This document shows, one piece after another, positions 28,302-37,738 of a stretch of 64,000 nt of DNA. A model generated the notes under the pieces. That model searched no databases, had not been told where the DNA came from, and saw only the letters and a list, made by a program, of their open reading frames with translations. Made by a program: the position numbers and the translations under genes. The stretch is taken from positions 620,001 through 684,000 of the forward strand of contig NZ_JADLQO010000002.1 of assembly GCF_015477775.1 (NCBI RefSeq). The letters are read 5' to 3'. How positions within the stretch are numbered: position 1 is the stretch's first letter; every line of letters starts with the position of its first letter. The stretch comes from Nocardia abscessus. GTDB lineage: Bacteria > Actinomycetota > Actinomycetes > Mycobacteriales > Mycobacteriaceae.

Positions 28302-28745
28302 TCATTGTTCGGGCAAACGGCGGCGGCCACCGGCCACGTCGGTTACCAGATCAGTGTACCCGTCGACCAGTTCGGCTAGTTGATACCAATGTTTATGGGT
28401 ATTGTCGCTGCGCGCGCCCTCGGTGTGAATGACCTGATTCGCGTCCACCCAGCTGCGCGCCATCCGATCCACTACGGCGCCGAGGGTTTCGGTGTGCAGC
28501 GAGGCCCCATTGCGATGCTGGGGAATCTCCTGCGCGACCCAGTCGTTGATGTCGTCGACGAGTTCACGTCTGCGACAGTCGATTTCAGCGATCAGTGCGG
28601 TGTCCAGCACCTGCGCACGACGCTGGTGCAGTTCGGCTAGAGCGTGTGCGGAGCGCAGCAGTTCCCGATCTTGGAAACGACGCCCTTGGAAAGCACACAA
28701 CAATTGCGGTGCGGTCGGTAAGGCACCGACCGTCGGCGCGCTCAT
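28302..28745 (-). CDS. DUF4254 protein, paralogue 1
   Basis: 147 residues, predominantly helical. Family blocks shared with the other two copies in this window are LPTAPQLLCAF near the N-terminus, ALAELHQRRAQ, a block RRRELVDDINDWV, HTETLGAVVDRMA and ELVDGYTDLVTDVAGGRRRLP at the C-terminus. No catalytic residue or membrane segment stands out. DUF4254 genes are abundant in Nocardia and their role is unknown. Confidence 0.78.
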   Translation of the reverse strand: MSAPTVGALPTAPQLLCAFQGRRFQDRELLRSAHALAELHQRRAQVLDTALIAEIDCRRRELVDDINDWVAQEIPQHRNGASLHTETLGAVVDRMARSWVDANQVIHTEGARSDNTHKHWYQLAELVDGYTDLVTDVAGGRRRLPEQ

Positions 28746-29133
28746 CGCCGTACTCCGAGTTCACCCGACACCAACGCGCTTTGTACCAACATAATTGGCT
28801 CTCGATTCCGTTATCCCGGTCATCGGATCGGTTGTCACAACTAGGCTAGCTGGATCATGCACGTACAGATGCAAGAACGCAAGATTGCGTCTGCATTTCT
28901 GCGGTAAAGGACTCCTGACAGCACGCGGAGGCCCAGAGCAGACCGGCCGCAACCCTTTTCGGCGTAGGCGGCGAGCGATGTCCGCTCCGGTCGGCGGCCC
29001 CGAAACGAGGCCGATCAGCTCCGCGCGTTCATACTTCCGGACATCTTCACGACCGCACATCCGCACATCCGTACGAATTCGCCCACCGTTACCGACCTTC
29101 GGTCGCCGGGCGCGGGCAACCACCCGGCGGCGG
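28746..29133. other. Intergenic stretch with one hairpin
   Basis: Apart from the flanking promoters this 388-bp stretch shows an imperfect hairpin at 28869-28896 (inner arms ACGCAA/TTGCGT around GA, outer arms ATGCA/TGCAT). A 16-codon ORF starts at ATG 28857 behind a TAGGCT box. No larger gene is supported. Confidence 0.5.
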
Positions 29134-29514
29134 TCAGAGCTGGGTCGCGGCCGCGAGCAGCGTCAGCGCGGGCAGCGTGCCCTGTACCACCGCGCCTCTG
29201 ACGAACCGGCGGTCGTGCGCCACCAAAACCACGGCCGCGGCCAGCATCGACCCGCACCCCGACAGCACCAGCGCCCATCCCGCCTCCGGCACCGACCGCA
29301 GGATCGCCACGCCGACCAGCGTCGCCACCGCGAGAAACAGGTTGTAGAAGCCCTGATTGAACGCCCACGGCCGGGCCGCGGCCAGTTCGGCTTCGGAAAC
29401 CCGGAAGACCCCCTTGTGCACCGCGGGGTCGGCGAACCGCACGGACTCCATGACGAAGATGCCGACATGGAGCAGAGCGGCCGCGACGGCGAGCACCTGT
29501 ACCACCCAGAGCAT
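29134..29514 (-). CDS. DUF1304-type membrane protein
   Basis: 126 residues with four hydrophobic helices. The DUF1304 pattern HVGIFVMESVRF near residue 16 followed by NQGFYNLFLA near residue 53 is present. Function unknown; it is a small inner-membrane protein found across actinobacteria and firmicutes. It is co-directional with the downstream DUF4254 gene but separated by an AT-richer spacer. Confidence 0.85.
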   Translation of the reverse strand: MLWVVQVLAVAAALLHVGIFVMESVRFADPAVHKGVFRVSEAELAAARPWAFNQGFYNLFLAVATLVGVAILRSVPEAGWALVLSGCGSMLAAAVVLVAHDRRFVRGAVVQGTLPALTLLAAATQL

Positions 29515-29674
29515 TCGACCTCCTCACGAAGCGCACCGACCGGAAGACGCCGACCAGGGCTCCCGTGCAGACCTGTGCGACTCCGGCGCGCCGAGGCATC
29601 CTATGGCCGGAGTCGTGGAAGGACGTGCAACACACCGGCGACACGCCGCCGCGCGGGTGCATCGCACCGAGCGG

Positions 29675-30490
29675 TCAGCCGGTCAGTCCGAAAACCCGGC
29701 GGGCGTTGCCGTCCAGATACAGCTCGCGGGTCTGCTCGTCGAGACCGAGGGCGTCGAGGCCGTCCAGTGCGTGGCCGGGGAAGATCATCGGATAGTTGGT
29801 GCCGAACAACACCTTGTGGCGGCCGCTACCCGACTTCAGGTAGGAGACCAGCTCCGCAGGAAGGCGTTTCGTCGTGTACGCCGAGGTGTCGATGACGACG
29901 TTCTCGTGTTTTCTGGCCACAGCGATCATCTCCTCGGTCCATGGATAGCCGATGTGCCCGCAGACGATCGTCAACTCGGGGAAGTCCAGCGCGACCTGGT
30001 CGATGTACGGGATGGGGCGACCGGTCTCCGACGGCCGCAGCGGACCGGTGTGCCCCACCTGCGTGCAGAAAGGAATCCCCGCCTCGACGCATGCCGCGAA
30101 CAGTGGATAGAAGCGCCGGTCGGTCGGCGGGAGCTCCCACAGCCACGGGAGCACCCGCAGGCCCTTGAATCCCTGCTCCACACGGCGGCGCAGTTCCCGC
30201 ACGGCGGGCATCGGCTTGCGCAGGTCCACCGACGCGATGGGAAGCAGGCGCTCCGACGCCTCGGCCGCCCACGCCGCCACCTCGTCATTGGAGATGAGGA
30301 CGCCGTCCGGCGCGTGCCACGCCGAGATGAGCGCGCGATCCACGCCGGCGGCGTCCATCGCGTCGAGGGTCATCGAGAGCGGGATCTCGTCGGCCAGAAT
30401 CGCGGCCCCGGTCCACCGCCGCAGCGAGGCGAACATGTCGTGGGCGAGGAACCGCCGGGTCGGATGCTGCGCCCAGGCATCGATGGTCAT
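29675..30490 (-). CDS. Amidohydrolase-2 family protein lacking the N-terminal HxH
   Basis: 271-residue TIM-barrel protein. C-terminal family blocks are clear: VCGHIGYPWTEEM near 180 and VLFGTNYPMIFPG near 225. In active ACMSD-like enzymes the N-terminus reads DxHxH and the last motif FGxDYP. Here they read IDAWAQHPTRRF and FGTNYP, so several metal ligands are altered. It may belong to a divergent actinobacterial subgroup with a different metal site or none. ATG 30490 is the family start. Confidence 0.78.
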   Translation of the reverse strand: MTIDAWAQHPTRRFLAHDMFASLRRWTGAAILADEIPLSMTLDAMDAAGVDRALISAWHAPDGVLISNDEVAAWAAEASERLLPIASVDLRKPMPAVRELRRRVEQGFKGLRVLPWLWELPPTDRRFYPLFAACVEAGIPFCTQVGHTGPLRPSETGRPIPYIDQVALDFPELTIVCGHIGYPWTEEMIAVARKHENVVIDTSAYTTKRLPAELVSYLKSGSGRHKVLFGTNYPMIFPGHALDGLDALGLDEQTRELYLDGNARRVFGLTG

Positions 30491-30498
30491 GCGCGGAT

Positions 30499-30514
30499 TA
30501 TGACATACGTCATA
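30499..30514. promoter_or_regulatory. Palindromic operator between amidohydrolase and pknK
   Basis: TATGAC-ATAC-GTCATA is a perfect 6-bp inverted repeat with a 4-nt spacer. It lies 9 bp upstream of the amidohydrolase ATG, in the divergent region shared with the kinase gene. Size and shape suit a TetR- or GntR-type dimer. Confidence 0.5.
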
Positions 30515-30768
30515 GAAACTCGACACTCCGCGACTCCCGGCGCGATGAGCGTCCGCCGCACCGATTCTTGCTGAGCGACAGCAACATTCATCGTGCACAA
30601 TGAATGTTGCCGCCCCGCGTCGACACCCGGAATGCGGAACCAAGATGACCAGCTATCACCCGTCTCACCACCACATCTATATCAACCGTAATAACCTATC
30701 GGGCGGTTCGCCGGGCATAAACTGGGTATCGACAGCAGCACCACCGACAACCGACACAGAGCAGGACC

Positions 30769-33700
30769 ATGGCCGGTTCGGACCCGTTCGCCACACAGCA
30801 CGATCGGCCTCCAGGTATCGAGCAGGAACTGGAGGGCGCGGGTCTCGACGACCCCGAAGTGATCGGCAAGGGCGGGTTCGGCGTGGTCTACCGCTGTCGG
30901 CAGCGGGCGCTCAATCGCAGCGTCGCGGTCAAGGTCCTCACCGCCCGGCCCGACCTCGAGCCGGAGAACGTCGAACGGTTCCTGCGCGAGCAGCAGGCGA
31001 TGGGCGCCCTGTCCGGGCACCCGAATATCGTGCCGATCCTGCAGGTGGGGACCACCCGCAGCGGGCGCCCCTATCTGGTGATGCCCTTCCACTCGCACGG
31101 TTCACTGGAGAACCGGATCCGCCGCGAAGGTTTCCTGCCGCTGCCCGAGGCGATCGGGATCACCGTCAAGCTGGCCGGCGCCCTGGAGACCGCGCACCGC
31201 GCCGGGATTCTGCATCGCGACATCAAACCGGGCAATGTCCTGCTGACCGACTACGGCGAACCGCAACTGACCGACTTCGGGATCGCCCGGGTCGAAGGAG
31301 GTTTCGAGACCACCACGGGAGTGGTGACCGGCTCACCCGCGTTCACCGCGCCGGAGGTGCTGCGCTCGGGCACTCCGTCGGTGGCCTCGGACGTCTACGG
31401 TCTCGCCGCCACGCTCTTCGCCATGATCACCGGGCACGCGGCGTACGAGCGTCGCTCCGGCGAGCAGGTCGTGGCGCAGTTCCTGCGCATCGCGGCCGAC
31501 CCGCTCCCCGATCTGCGGCTCGACGGCATCCCCGACGACGTGGCCGCCGTCATCGAGGCAGGCATGGCGCACGATCCCGCCGACCGCCCGTCCTCGGCCG
31601 CCGCGTTCGGTGAAATGCTGCGCGCCGTCCAGCGCGGCAACGACATGCCGATCGAGCACATGACGCTGCCCACCACCGATCAACCGGCGCCGGAGGATCT
31701 CAGCACGCGGCCGTTGACCGCCACCGCGCGTTTCCCCACTCCCCATCCCAAGACACCGCCGACGCCCGAGACCAAGTTCCGCCCCTCGATGTCGACCCGT
31801 CCGCTGGTCCAGCGCGATCGCCTGATCGACGCGCTGCAAACCGAGCCACGGCCGCGGCTCGTGGTCATTCACGCCCCGGCCGGCTTCGGCAAGAGCACGC
31901 TGGCCGCCCAGTGGGCCAAGCGCCTCGCCGAGACCGACAAGGTGGCGGTGGCCTGGTTGAACGCCGACCGCGACGACAACAACGTGGTCTGGCTGCTGAC
32001 GCACCTGATCGAGGCGTTCCACCGTGTGGTCCCCACGCTGGCGCCCGACCTGGCGTTGATCCTCGAAGAGGGCGACGCCGCTGCCGCACGCTACGTGCTC
32101 ACCACGCTGATCAACACCATCCACGACCGCGACGAACGGTTCGCCCTGGTGATCGACGACTGGGATCGGATCACCGACCCCGCCGCCGTCGAGGCCCTGC
32201 ACTACCTGATCGAGCAGGGCCCGCACCATCTGCAGATCATCCTGACCAGCCGATCACTGGAGGGTTTGCCGCTCGGCACCATGCGCGTGCGTCACGAGCT
32301 CGTCGAAATCGATGCCGCCGCATTGCGTTTCGACGCCGAGGAGGCACGGGCGTTTCTCGCCGAGCAGACCGGTCTCACCCTGGCCGACGCCGAGAGCGCC
32401 GAGCTGCGCGATTACACCGAGGGCTGGGCGGCGGCATTGCAACTCGCGTCGCTGTCGCTGCGTGAGCACCCCGACCCGGCTTCGCTGATCGCCCACCTGT
32501 CCGGGCACCATCACGCCATCGCCGAGTACCTGGCCGAGAACGTGCTCGACACCGTCGAGCCCGAGCTGCTCGACATCATGCTCAAAACCTCCCTCCCCGA
32601 ACGGGTCTCCGGCAGCCTGGTCACGGCGTTGACCGGACGGCCGCACGGGCAGTCGGTCCTGGAGAATCTGGAACGCCGCAATCTGTTCCTGCGCCGCGTC
32701 GACGAGGACGGCGACTGGTTCCGCTACCACCATCTGTTCGCGGAGTTCCTGCGCAGGCGACTCGAACGCGACCACCCCGAGCAAGTGCCCGAGTTGCATC
32801 GCGCGGCAGCCGGCTGGTTCGCCGACCACAAGATGCTCAGCGAGGCGATCGATCACGCGCTGGCCGCTGACGACGGCGAGAAGGCCGTCGACATCGTGGA
32901 GGGAAAATCCCGCGATCTGGTGCAGGACGCCCAGCTGGCGACGTTTCTCGGGTTGGTCGCCAAACTTCCGCCCGCGGCCGCCGCCGCCCGCCCTCGGCTG
33001 CAGGTCGGGGTCGCCTGGACGAACGCGCTGCTGCGCCAGCCCACCGAACTGCACGCCGCCCTACGGCTGGTGCGGGCGTCGCTGGACAAGGCTCCGGACG
33101 CCGACCCCGATCTCGCGCTCGAAGCCGACCTCATCGAGTGCGTGGAACGCGCGTTCGCCGACCATCCGGAGGGCGTGGACGCGGTAGTCGCCAAATGCCT
33201 GGGCCGAGCCGACACGCTGGGGCCGTGGGCGCTGTGCGCGGCCGCGAACCTCGCCGCCTTCTCCGCGATCAGCCGGTTCGACTACGAGCGGGCGCGGGAA
33301 TGGCACGACTGGGCCACCCCCTTCTACCAGCAGACCCGCAGCACGTTCATCCTGATGTACAGCCACAGCCTGGTGGGCATCGCGGCACGGGAAGAACTCG
33401 ATATCGCGGCGGCCGAACGTAGCTTCCGCACCGCGTTCGAACTGGCCACCACCTCGTCGGGCCCGCAGTCCTATGCCGCTCGCCTGGCCGGCGCCTTGCT
33501 CGGCGAGCTGCTCTACAAACGTGACCAGGTGGCGGCGGCCGAGCGCCTGCTGGACGAAGCCGGACGGCTCGGCATCGAGGGCGGCCCCGTCGACTTCCTG
33601 ATGGCCAACTACGCCACCGGCGCACGGATCAAAGCCCTGCGCGGCGATCTGGCGTCCGCCGCGCGACGGCTGGACGAAGGCGCCGAGGTGGCCAGGGCCT

Positions 33701-34191
33701 TGAAGTTGCCGCGGCTGGCCACCCGGATCGCCAACGAGCAGGTCCGGCTCGGCCTGACCGCCACCTACGTCACCGAACCGCCGGCCGGAGAAGGCGGTAT
33801 CGCCGTGATGGCCGCCGAACTGCGGGAGGATTCCGCGATCCGGATGCTGCTGCGGTCCGGAGCCGCCAAACGGGTCGCCGCCGCGGTGGCACGCGCCCAG
33901 CAGTTACGGGATTCCATCGATGCGGGCCGACGCCCGCGGGCCGCGGCGCAAGCGTCCCTGCTGCTCGCCACCTGCCTTGCGGCGGCCGGAAAGACCGAGG
34001 CGGCGAAGGACGAGTTGGTCCCGATCGTGGCCAGGTACGCCGACGCCGGTCTCATCCGGCCCCTGCTGGACGAGGGCCCCTGGATCATGTCGCTGCTGCA
34101 CAGCGTGAACTACGACCTGCACGAAGGCCGCTGGCAGGAAGAATGGCCGATGGTCCCGCCCGCCTTCCTGCACAGGTTGCTGGCCCGCTGA
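30769..34191 (+). CDS. pknK: PknK-type Ser/Thr kinase fused to MalT-like STAND ATPase and helical repeats
   Basis: 1140 residues. Residues 30-285 are a Hanks kinase: GKGGFGVVY loop, Lys55, HRDIKPGN with catalytic Asp151, DFG with Asp169, and Thr-rich activation loop ETTTGVVTGSPAF. After a Pro/Thr linker comes a STAND NTPase with Walker A near 368-376 (APAGFGKST) and VIDDWDRI near 460, then TPR-like helices to the end. This is the layout of M. tuberculosis PknK, which couples phosphorylation to transcription and translation control. There is no C-terminal LuxR HTH. It is cytosolic and divergent from the amidohydrolase. Confidence 0.93.
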   Translation: MAGSDPFATQHDRPPGIEQELEGAGLDDPEVIGKGGFGVVYRCRQRALNRSVAVKVLTARPDLEPENVERFLREQQAMGALSGHPNIVPILQVGTTRSGRPYLVMPFHSHGSLENRIRREGFLPLPEAIGITVKLAGALETAHRAGILHRDIKPGNVLLTDYGEPQLTDFGIARVEGGFETTTGVVTGSPAFTAPEVLRSGTPSVASDVYGLAATLFAMITGHAAYERRSGEQVVAQFLRIAADPLPDLRLDGIPDDVAAVIEAGMAHDPADRPSSAAAFGEMLRAVQRGNDMPIEHMTLPTTDQPAPEDLSTRPLTATARFPTPHPKTPPTPETKFRPSMSTRPLVQRDRLIDALQTEPRPRLVVIHAPAGFGKSTLAAQWAKRLAETDKVAVAWLNADRDDNNVVWLLTHLIEAFHRVVPTLAPDLALILEEGDAAAARYVLTTLINTIHDRDERFALVIDDWDRITDPAAVEALHYLIEQGPHHLQIILTSRSLEGLPLGTMRVRHELVEIDAAALRFDAEEARAFLAEQTGLTLADAESAELRDYTEGWAAALQLASLSLREHPDPASLIAHLSGHHHAIAEYLAENVLDTVEPELLDIMLKTSLPERVSGSLVTALTGRPHGQSVLENLERRNLFLRRVDEDGDWFRYHHLFAEFLRRRLERDHPEQVPELHRAAAGWFADHKMLSEAIDHALAADDGEKAVDIVEGKSRDLVQDAQLATFLGLVAKLPPAAAAARPRLQVGVAWTNALLRQPTELHAALRLVRASLDKAPDADPDLALEADLIECVERAFADHPEGVDAVVAKCLGRADTLGPWALCAAANLAAFSAISRFDYERAREWHDWATPFYQQTRSTFILMYSHSLVGIAAREELDIAAAERSFRTAFELATTSSGPQSYAARLAGALLGELLYKRDQVAAAERLLDEAGRLGIEGGPVDFLMANYATGARIKALRGDLASAARRLDEGAEVARALKLPRLATRIANEQVRLGLTATYVTEPPAGEGGIAVMAAELREDSAIRMLLRSGAAKRVAAAVARAQQLRDSIDAGRRPRAAAQASLLLATCLAAAGKTEAAKDELVPIVARYADAGLIRPLLDEGPWIMSLLHSVNYDLHEGRWQEEWPMVPPAFLHRLLAR

Positions 34192-34204
34192 GGCAGTCCC
34201 GCGA

Positions 34205-35494
34205 CTACACCACCGGTTGCGGACCGCGGGAGGTGTCGGTGTCGAGAATGTGCAGTACCCACCGGCCCTTGCCGTCGGCCTTCGCCCGGTATAGGCCGGT
34301 GTCGGCGGCATCGAGCAGCGATTCGGCGTCCGCGCCCGCGACCGCGGTGACGACCGCGCCGATGCTGATCGACATGCGTAGTCGCCGGTCACCGGCCGTG
34401 ATCGGGTCGACCAGCGCCTCGAGCAGGCTGTTCGCCACGGTGGCCACCCGATGGTCGCTGGCAGGCGGCGGGATCAGGGCGACGAACTCGTCACCGCCGA
34501 TGCGGGCGACCAGACACCCCGATCCGCGCACACTGTCCTGCAGGCGCTCGGCGACCGCGGTCAGGATCTGATCGCCGGTCCCGTGGCCGTAGCGATCGTT
34601 GACGTGTTTGAAGCGGTCGATGTCGACGAAACACAACCCCGCGCGGTCTCCGTTGCTGGCATCCGCGATCATCGCGTCGATCCGTTCGATGAGATGCCGC
34701 CGGTTCGGCAGTCCGGTGAGGGGGTCGTGCCGGGCCTGCCGGTGCAGCTCCTCCCGCATCCGGTGCTGCTCGGTGACGTCTTCGCCGACCGCCAGCAGAT
34801 AGTCGCTCTGGCCGTCGACGCCTTTGACGAAGGTGATGGCGAACGAGGCCCACCCGTAGCTGTCGTCGGCGCGGCGGATCCGCTGCTCCAGCTTGACCGT
34901 GCCTTCCCCGGACGGGACCAGCTTGTCGTACACCAGCGTGCGGATGCCCTCACGGTCGTTGGGGTGCGCGAAGTCGTAGACGGACACCCCCCGCAAGGTG
35001 TCGACCGGGACGCCGATCATCTCGGCCAAGCCCCGGTTGACGTCAAGCAGCGTCCCGTCGGTGTCGCCGATCGCGATCGCGATCGCCGCGTTGTCGAAGA
35101 CCACCCGGAACCGCTCGTCGGCGGCCCGGGTCGCGTCGCTCGCGGCCTGTTCGTGCGAGCGGGATTGCGCTTCGTGGCCCTGACCGATCGCCGCGACCAG
35201 CGCCGCGAGTCGCCGCCCGCGATCCGCGGCCGTTCCCTGTTCGGCCAATCCGTACAGGACCTGCGCGGACGCGCCCGGCACGGCGGGACCGACCAACCCG
35301 GCGGAGGCCAGGGCCGCGCCGACGCGCAGACCGACGCCCGCGTCGAACGGTTCGGCTTCCAGAGCGGAGACCAACTCCTCGACGAGGCCGCGCAGCACCA
35401 GCTCGGGGTCCGGTACGGACACCGACCCCTCGGCGACGGCCTGCAACGCGCGCCACCACAAGTTCGCCATCGAGGCGAGTTCGATCTGTTCCAC
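34205..35494 (-). CDS. PAS-GGDEF diguanylate cyclase
   Basis: 429 residues: an N-terminal helical region (1-120) of unknown type, a PAS domain with PAC (VVFDNAAIAIAIGDTDGTLL near 130, ending AVGEDVTEQHRM near 250) and a GGDEF domain with intact RIGGDEFVAL near 330. So c-di-GMP synthesis is predicted. An RxxD I-site is not evident. GTG 35494 is favoured because GAGGGGG lies 6-7 bp upstream, whereas the ORF-start extension lacks one. It is convergent with pknK (13 bp apart). Confidence 0.88.
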   Translation of the reverse strand: MEQIELASMANLWWRALQAVAEGSVSVPDPELVLRGLVEELVSALEAEPFDAGVGLRVGAALASAGLVGPAVPGASAQVLYGLAEQGTAADRGRRLAALVAAIGQGHEAQSRSHEQAASDATRAADERFRVVFDNAAIAIAIGDTDGTLLDVNRGLAEMIGVPVDTLRGVSVYDFAHPNDREGIRTLVYDKLVPSGEGTVKLEQRIRRADDSYGWASFAITFVKGVDGQSDYLLAVGEDVTEQHRMREELHRQARHDPLTGLPNRRHLIERIDAMIADASNGDRAGLCFVDIDRFKHVNDRYGHGTGDQILTAVAERLQDSVRGSGCLVARIGGDEFVALIPPPASDHRVATVANSLLEALVDPITAGDRRLRMSISIGAVVTAVAGADAESLLDAADTGLYRAKADGKGRWVLHILDTDTSRGPQPVV

Positions 35495-35612
35495 CGCAAC
35501 CCCCTCACCATTCAGGCCGGAGATAGCCCCCGACGCATCGTATCCACACAAGTTCGAGACCGTCGAGTACTGCCGCCTGGAAGCATTCCCAGAGGTGGCG
35601 AGGGTGGCGTGC

Positions 35613-36725
35613 CTACTTCAGCCCGTTCTCCCGGAATATCGACGCACCTTTGTACCGCAGCGTATCCACCTGCCACACCCAAGTCGCCTGCACGCATGCG
35701 ATCAGATCGGCGATGTGCGTCGAGACGGTCGCCGCCAGATCGGCGTCTTCCGCGCCCAGGCGCTCGCAGCGTTCGGCCGCCAGCGCACCCAGCTCCCGGA
35801 ATTCGGCGAGCCGCTCGCGCACGAGCTCGGTGGAGCCCCGCACAGCGTCCTCCAGCGACCATCCGGGGTGGTTCAGCAAGACCGCCGGAATCAAATTGAA
35901 ATCAGCGAGATCGACGATGCATTCCTTCTCGAAGGAGAACACGTCGTTCATCAGCGCCCCGATCTCCACGGTCAGCACCCGCAGCCGCCGGAGGTCGCCG
36001 GCCAGCTCGGTGTGCCCGATCCGGTCCCAGGGCAGGTAATCGTCCCGGCCGAATTCGCACAGCGCGATCGCCGGATACATGCCCGACACCTGGGCTCGCA
36101 GGTCGATGTACTCGGTGACGCTGAGCAACCCGCCGCGTGCCCTGGCGTTCTGGTCCTGGATCGCGGGCCGCAGGTGCGCGATGGTCGACTCGATGAACCG
36201 GTCGAGCCAGGCCGGGTTCGCGCGGGCGGACAGCATCGTGAGAAACGCCGACGTCGAGGTCTCCAACGGGGTCGGGTACGCAGGCGAGGAGCGGGTACGC
36301 AGGAGCACGCACAGCCGGTCGATCGCGACGCGCGCCTGTCGCTGCTCGTCGTCGCCGAGGTGCCCGAACTTCTCCCGGCCGACAGTGTCGTTGAGCCAGA
36401 ACAGGATCGCGTTGTAGAGCCCGATGATCGTCATCCGTTCCGCACTCACGGCGCCGGGATGCAGGTAGGGCGTCATGCTGTTGTAGTGCGGGCCCGCGGG
36501 CTCGAGCCAGATGCCGTGCTCGCGGCAGAAGCGCTCGACCTCCGCACAGGCTTGCTCCCCGAACCGGTTGGGCCGGAAGTCGCGGCAGTAATCGACGATG
36601 TCCCAGTCGGGCGTGCCGAACATCGCGCGCAACGACCACTGCCGCCCGGCCTTCAGCAACATCTCGTGTTGCCCCCGCATGGTGACGATTTCTTGCTCGA
36701 GTGCCGATGTGTACTCACTGACCAC
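35613..36725 (-). CDS. Class I terpene synthase
   Basis: 370 residues. The metal-binding NSE triad is intact as NDVFSFEKE (N260, S264, E268). The PPi-sensor region LRAQVSGMYP (Arg210) and C-terminal RY (357-358) are present. The usual Asp-rich DDxx(D/E) on helix D is replaced by LNDTVGREKF (N112-D113...E118), an unusual first motif. This sets it apart from geosmin or 2-methylisoborneol synthases. No prenyltransferase, P450 or methyltransferase gene adjoins it, so it is an orphan cyclase. Substrate size unknown. Confidence 0.87.
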   Translation of the reverse strand: MVSEYTSALEQEIVTMRGQHEMLLKAGRQWSLRAMFGTPDWDIVDYCRDFRPNRFGEQACAEVERFCREHGIWLEPAGPHYNSMTPYLHPGAVSAERMTIIGLYNAILFWLNDTVGREKFGHLGDDEQRQARVAIDRLCVLLRTRSSPAYPTPLETSTSAFLTMLSARANPAWLDRFIESTIAHLRPAIQDQNARARGGLLSVTEYIDLRAQVSGMYPAIALCEFGRDDYLPWDRIGHTELAGDLRRLRVLTVEIGALMNDVFSFEKECIVDLADFNLIPAVLLNHPGWSLEDAVRGSTELVRERLAEFRELGALAAERCERLGAEDADLAATVSTHIADLIACVQATWVWQVDTLRYKGASIFRENGLK

Positions 36726-37042
36726 AACGACTTCCTCCCACTATGGCGACTTCTAATGAATTGTCTCCGACTTATCGGGTGTGGGATCGGTCGAAGGGCG
36801 AAGATCACGCAACTTCCGAATGCCCGATAGCCTCGGCGCGCGGGGGATCCGACGCCGGAGCACGGCAAACGGCGAGCTCGCCCCGAAACGTGGCGCCGCA
36901 GCGCGAGATCGCGGTGGCGCATCGAGGTAAGCGACCCGTCTGAGACACGTGGCGTGCGGGCTCTGCCCCTGATGTCGCCGAGCGCCGGTAGTCGAACTAT
37001 CGGGGGTTCGTCACGGGACGTGCGCTGCGCCCGAGGGCGCGC
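36726..37042. other. Intergenic, upstream of terpene synthase
   Basis: About 317 bp. The left 60 bp is relatively AT-rich and should carry the terpene synthase promoter; the rest probably holds the 3' end signals of the ANTAR gene. I see no supported gene or clear hairpin. Confidence 0.5.
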
Positions 37043-37738
37043 TCACTTGGACGCCAAGACGTCGTGCATGGTCAACAGCAGATGGTCGAATTGGGCCCGT
37101 TGCGCGGCCGGACCGCCGCCCATCGCGGGGATCTCGCCGACCAGTTGTCGCGCCAGCGTCCGCAGCTTGATGTTGGTTTCCTGGGAGCGCCACTGCAACA
37201 CCCGGAACGCCTGTTCGGCGTTGATCCCGTAGACGAGCATGAGCACGCCCTTGGCCTGCTCGATCACCGCCCGCGATTCGACGAGTTCGGGCAGCGTGCC
37301 GTCGAGGATCTCCTGCCGGTTCTCCGCGAGGGTCTCGGACACGTCGACGACATAACCGCAGGCGCCGATCACCGACTCCCGGTCATCGAGCATGCGATCG
37401 GCCACGACGATGACGTGATGGGTTCGCCCGGCGGTGTCGATGACGCGGTGGCGGCCACAGTAGGGCTCACCGGTTCGCACGGCGGTGACAATGGACCCGT
37501 CGACCGGTGCGCGGTCGTCGGGGTGCTTGTGCGCCAGCAGCAACTCCGTACTGGGGCGCTCGCTGCCCGCCGGGTAGCCGTATATCGCGGCCACTTCGTC
37601 CGACCATTCCCATCGCTGATCCTCGAACCAGAAGCGGAAGCCACCCACGCTCTGCGGCGTGCCCGCGAGGACGCTCTCGATCGCGGAGGCGCTTCTCAGC
37701 GCGAGGTGATCCATCCTCGTCACGCGGTCATTATCCAT
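37043..37738 (-). CDS. PAS-ANTAR RNA-binding regulator
   Basis: 231 residues. A PAS fold spans about 30-140 (FRFWFEDQRWEWSDEVAAIY, then HVIVVADRMLDDRESVIGAC). The C-terminal ANTAR domain is about 152-210 with the signature VIEQAKGVLMLVYGINAEQA and LRTLARQLV. ANTAR domains bind paired hairpins in nascent RNA and stop termination. The PAS should sense a signal; the target transcript is unknown. ATG 37738 is preferred because it is the first start after a non-conserved Cys/Arg-rich extension. Confidence 0.85.
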   Translation of the reverse strand: MDNDRVTRMDHLALRSASAIESVLAGTPQSVGGFRFWFEDQRWEWSDEVAAIYGYPAGSERPSTELLLAHKHPDDRAPVDGSIVTAVRTGEPYCGRHRVIDTAGRTHHVIVVADRMLDDRESVIGACGYVVDVSETLAENRQEILDGTLPELVESRAVIEQAKGVLMLVYGINAEQAFRVLQWRSQETNIKLRTLARQLVGEIPAMGGGPAAQRAQFDHLLLTMHDVLASK

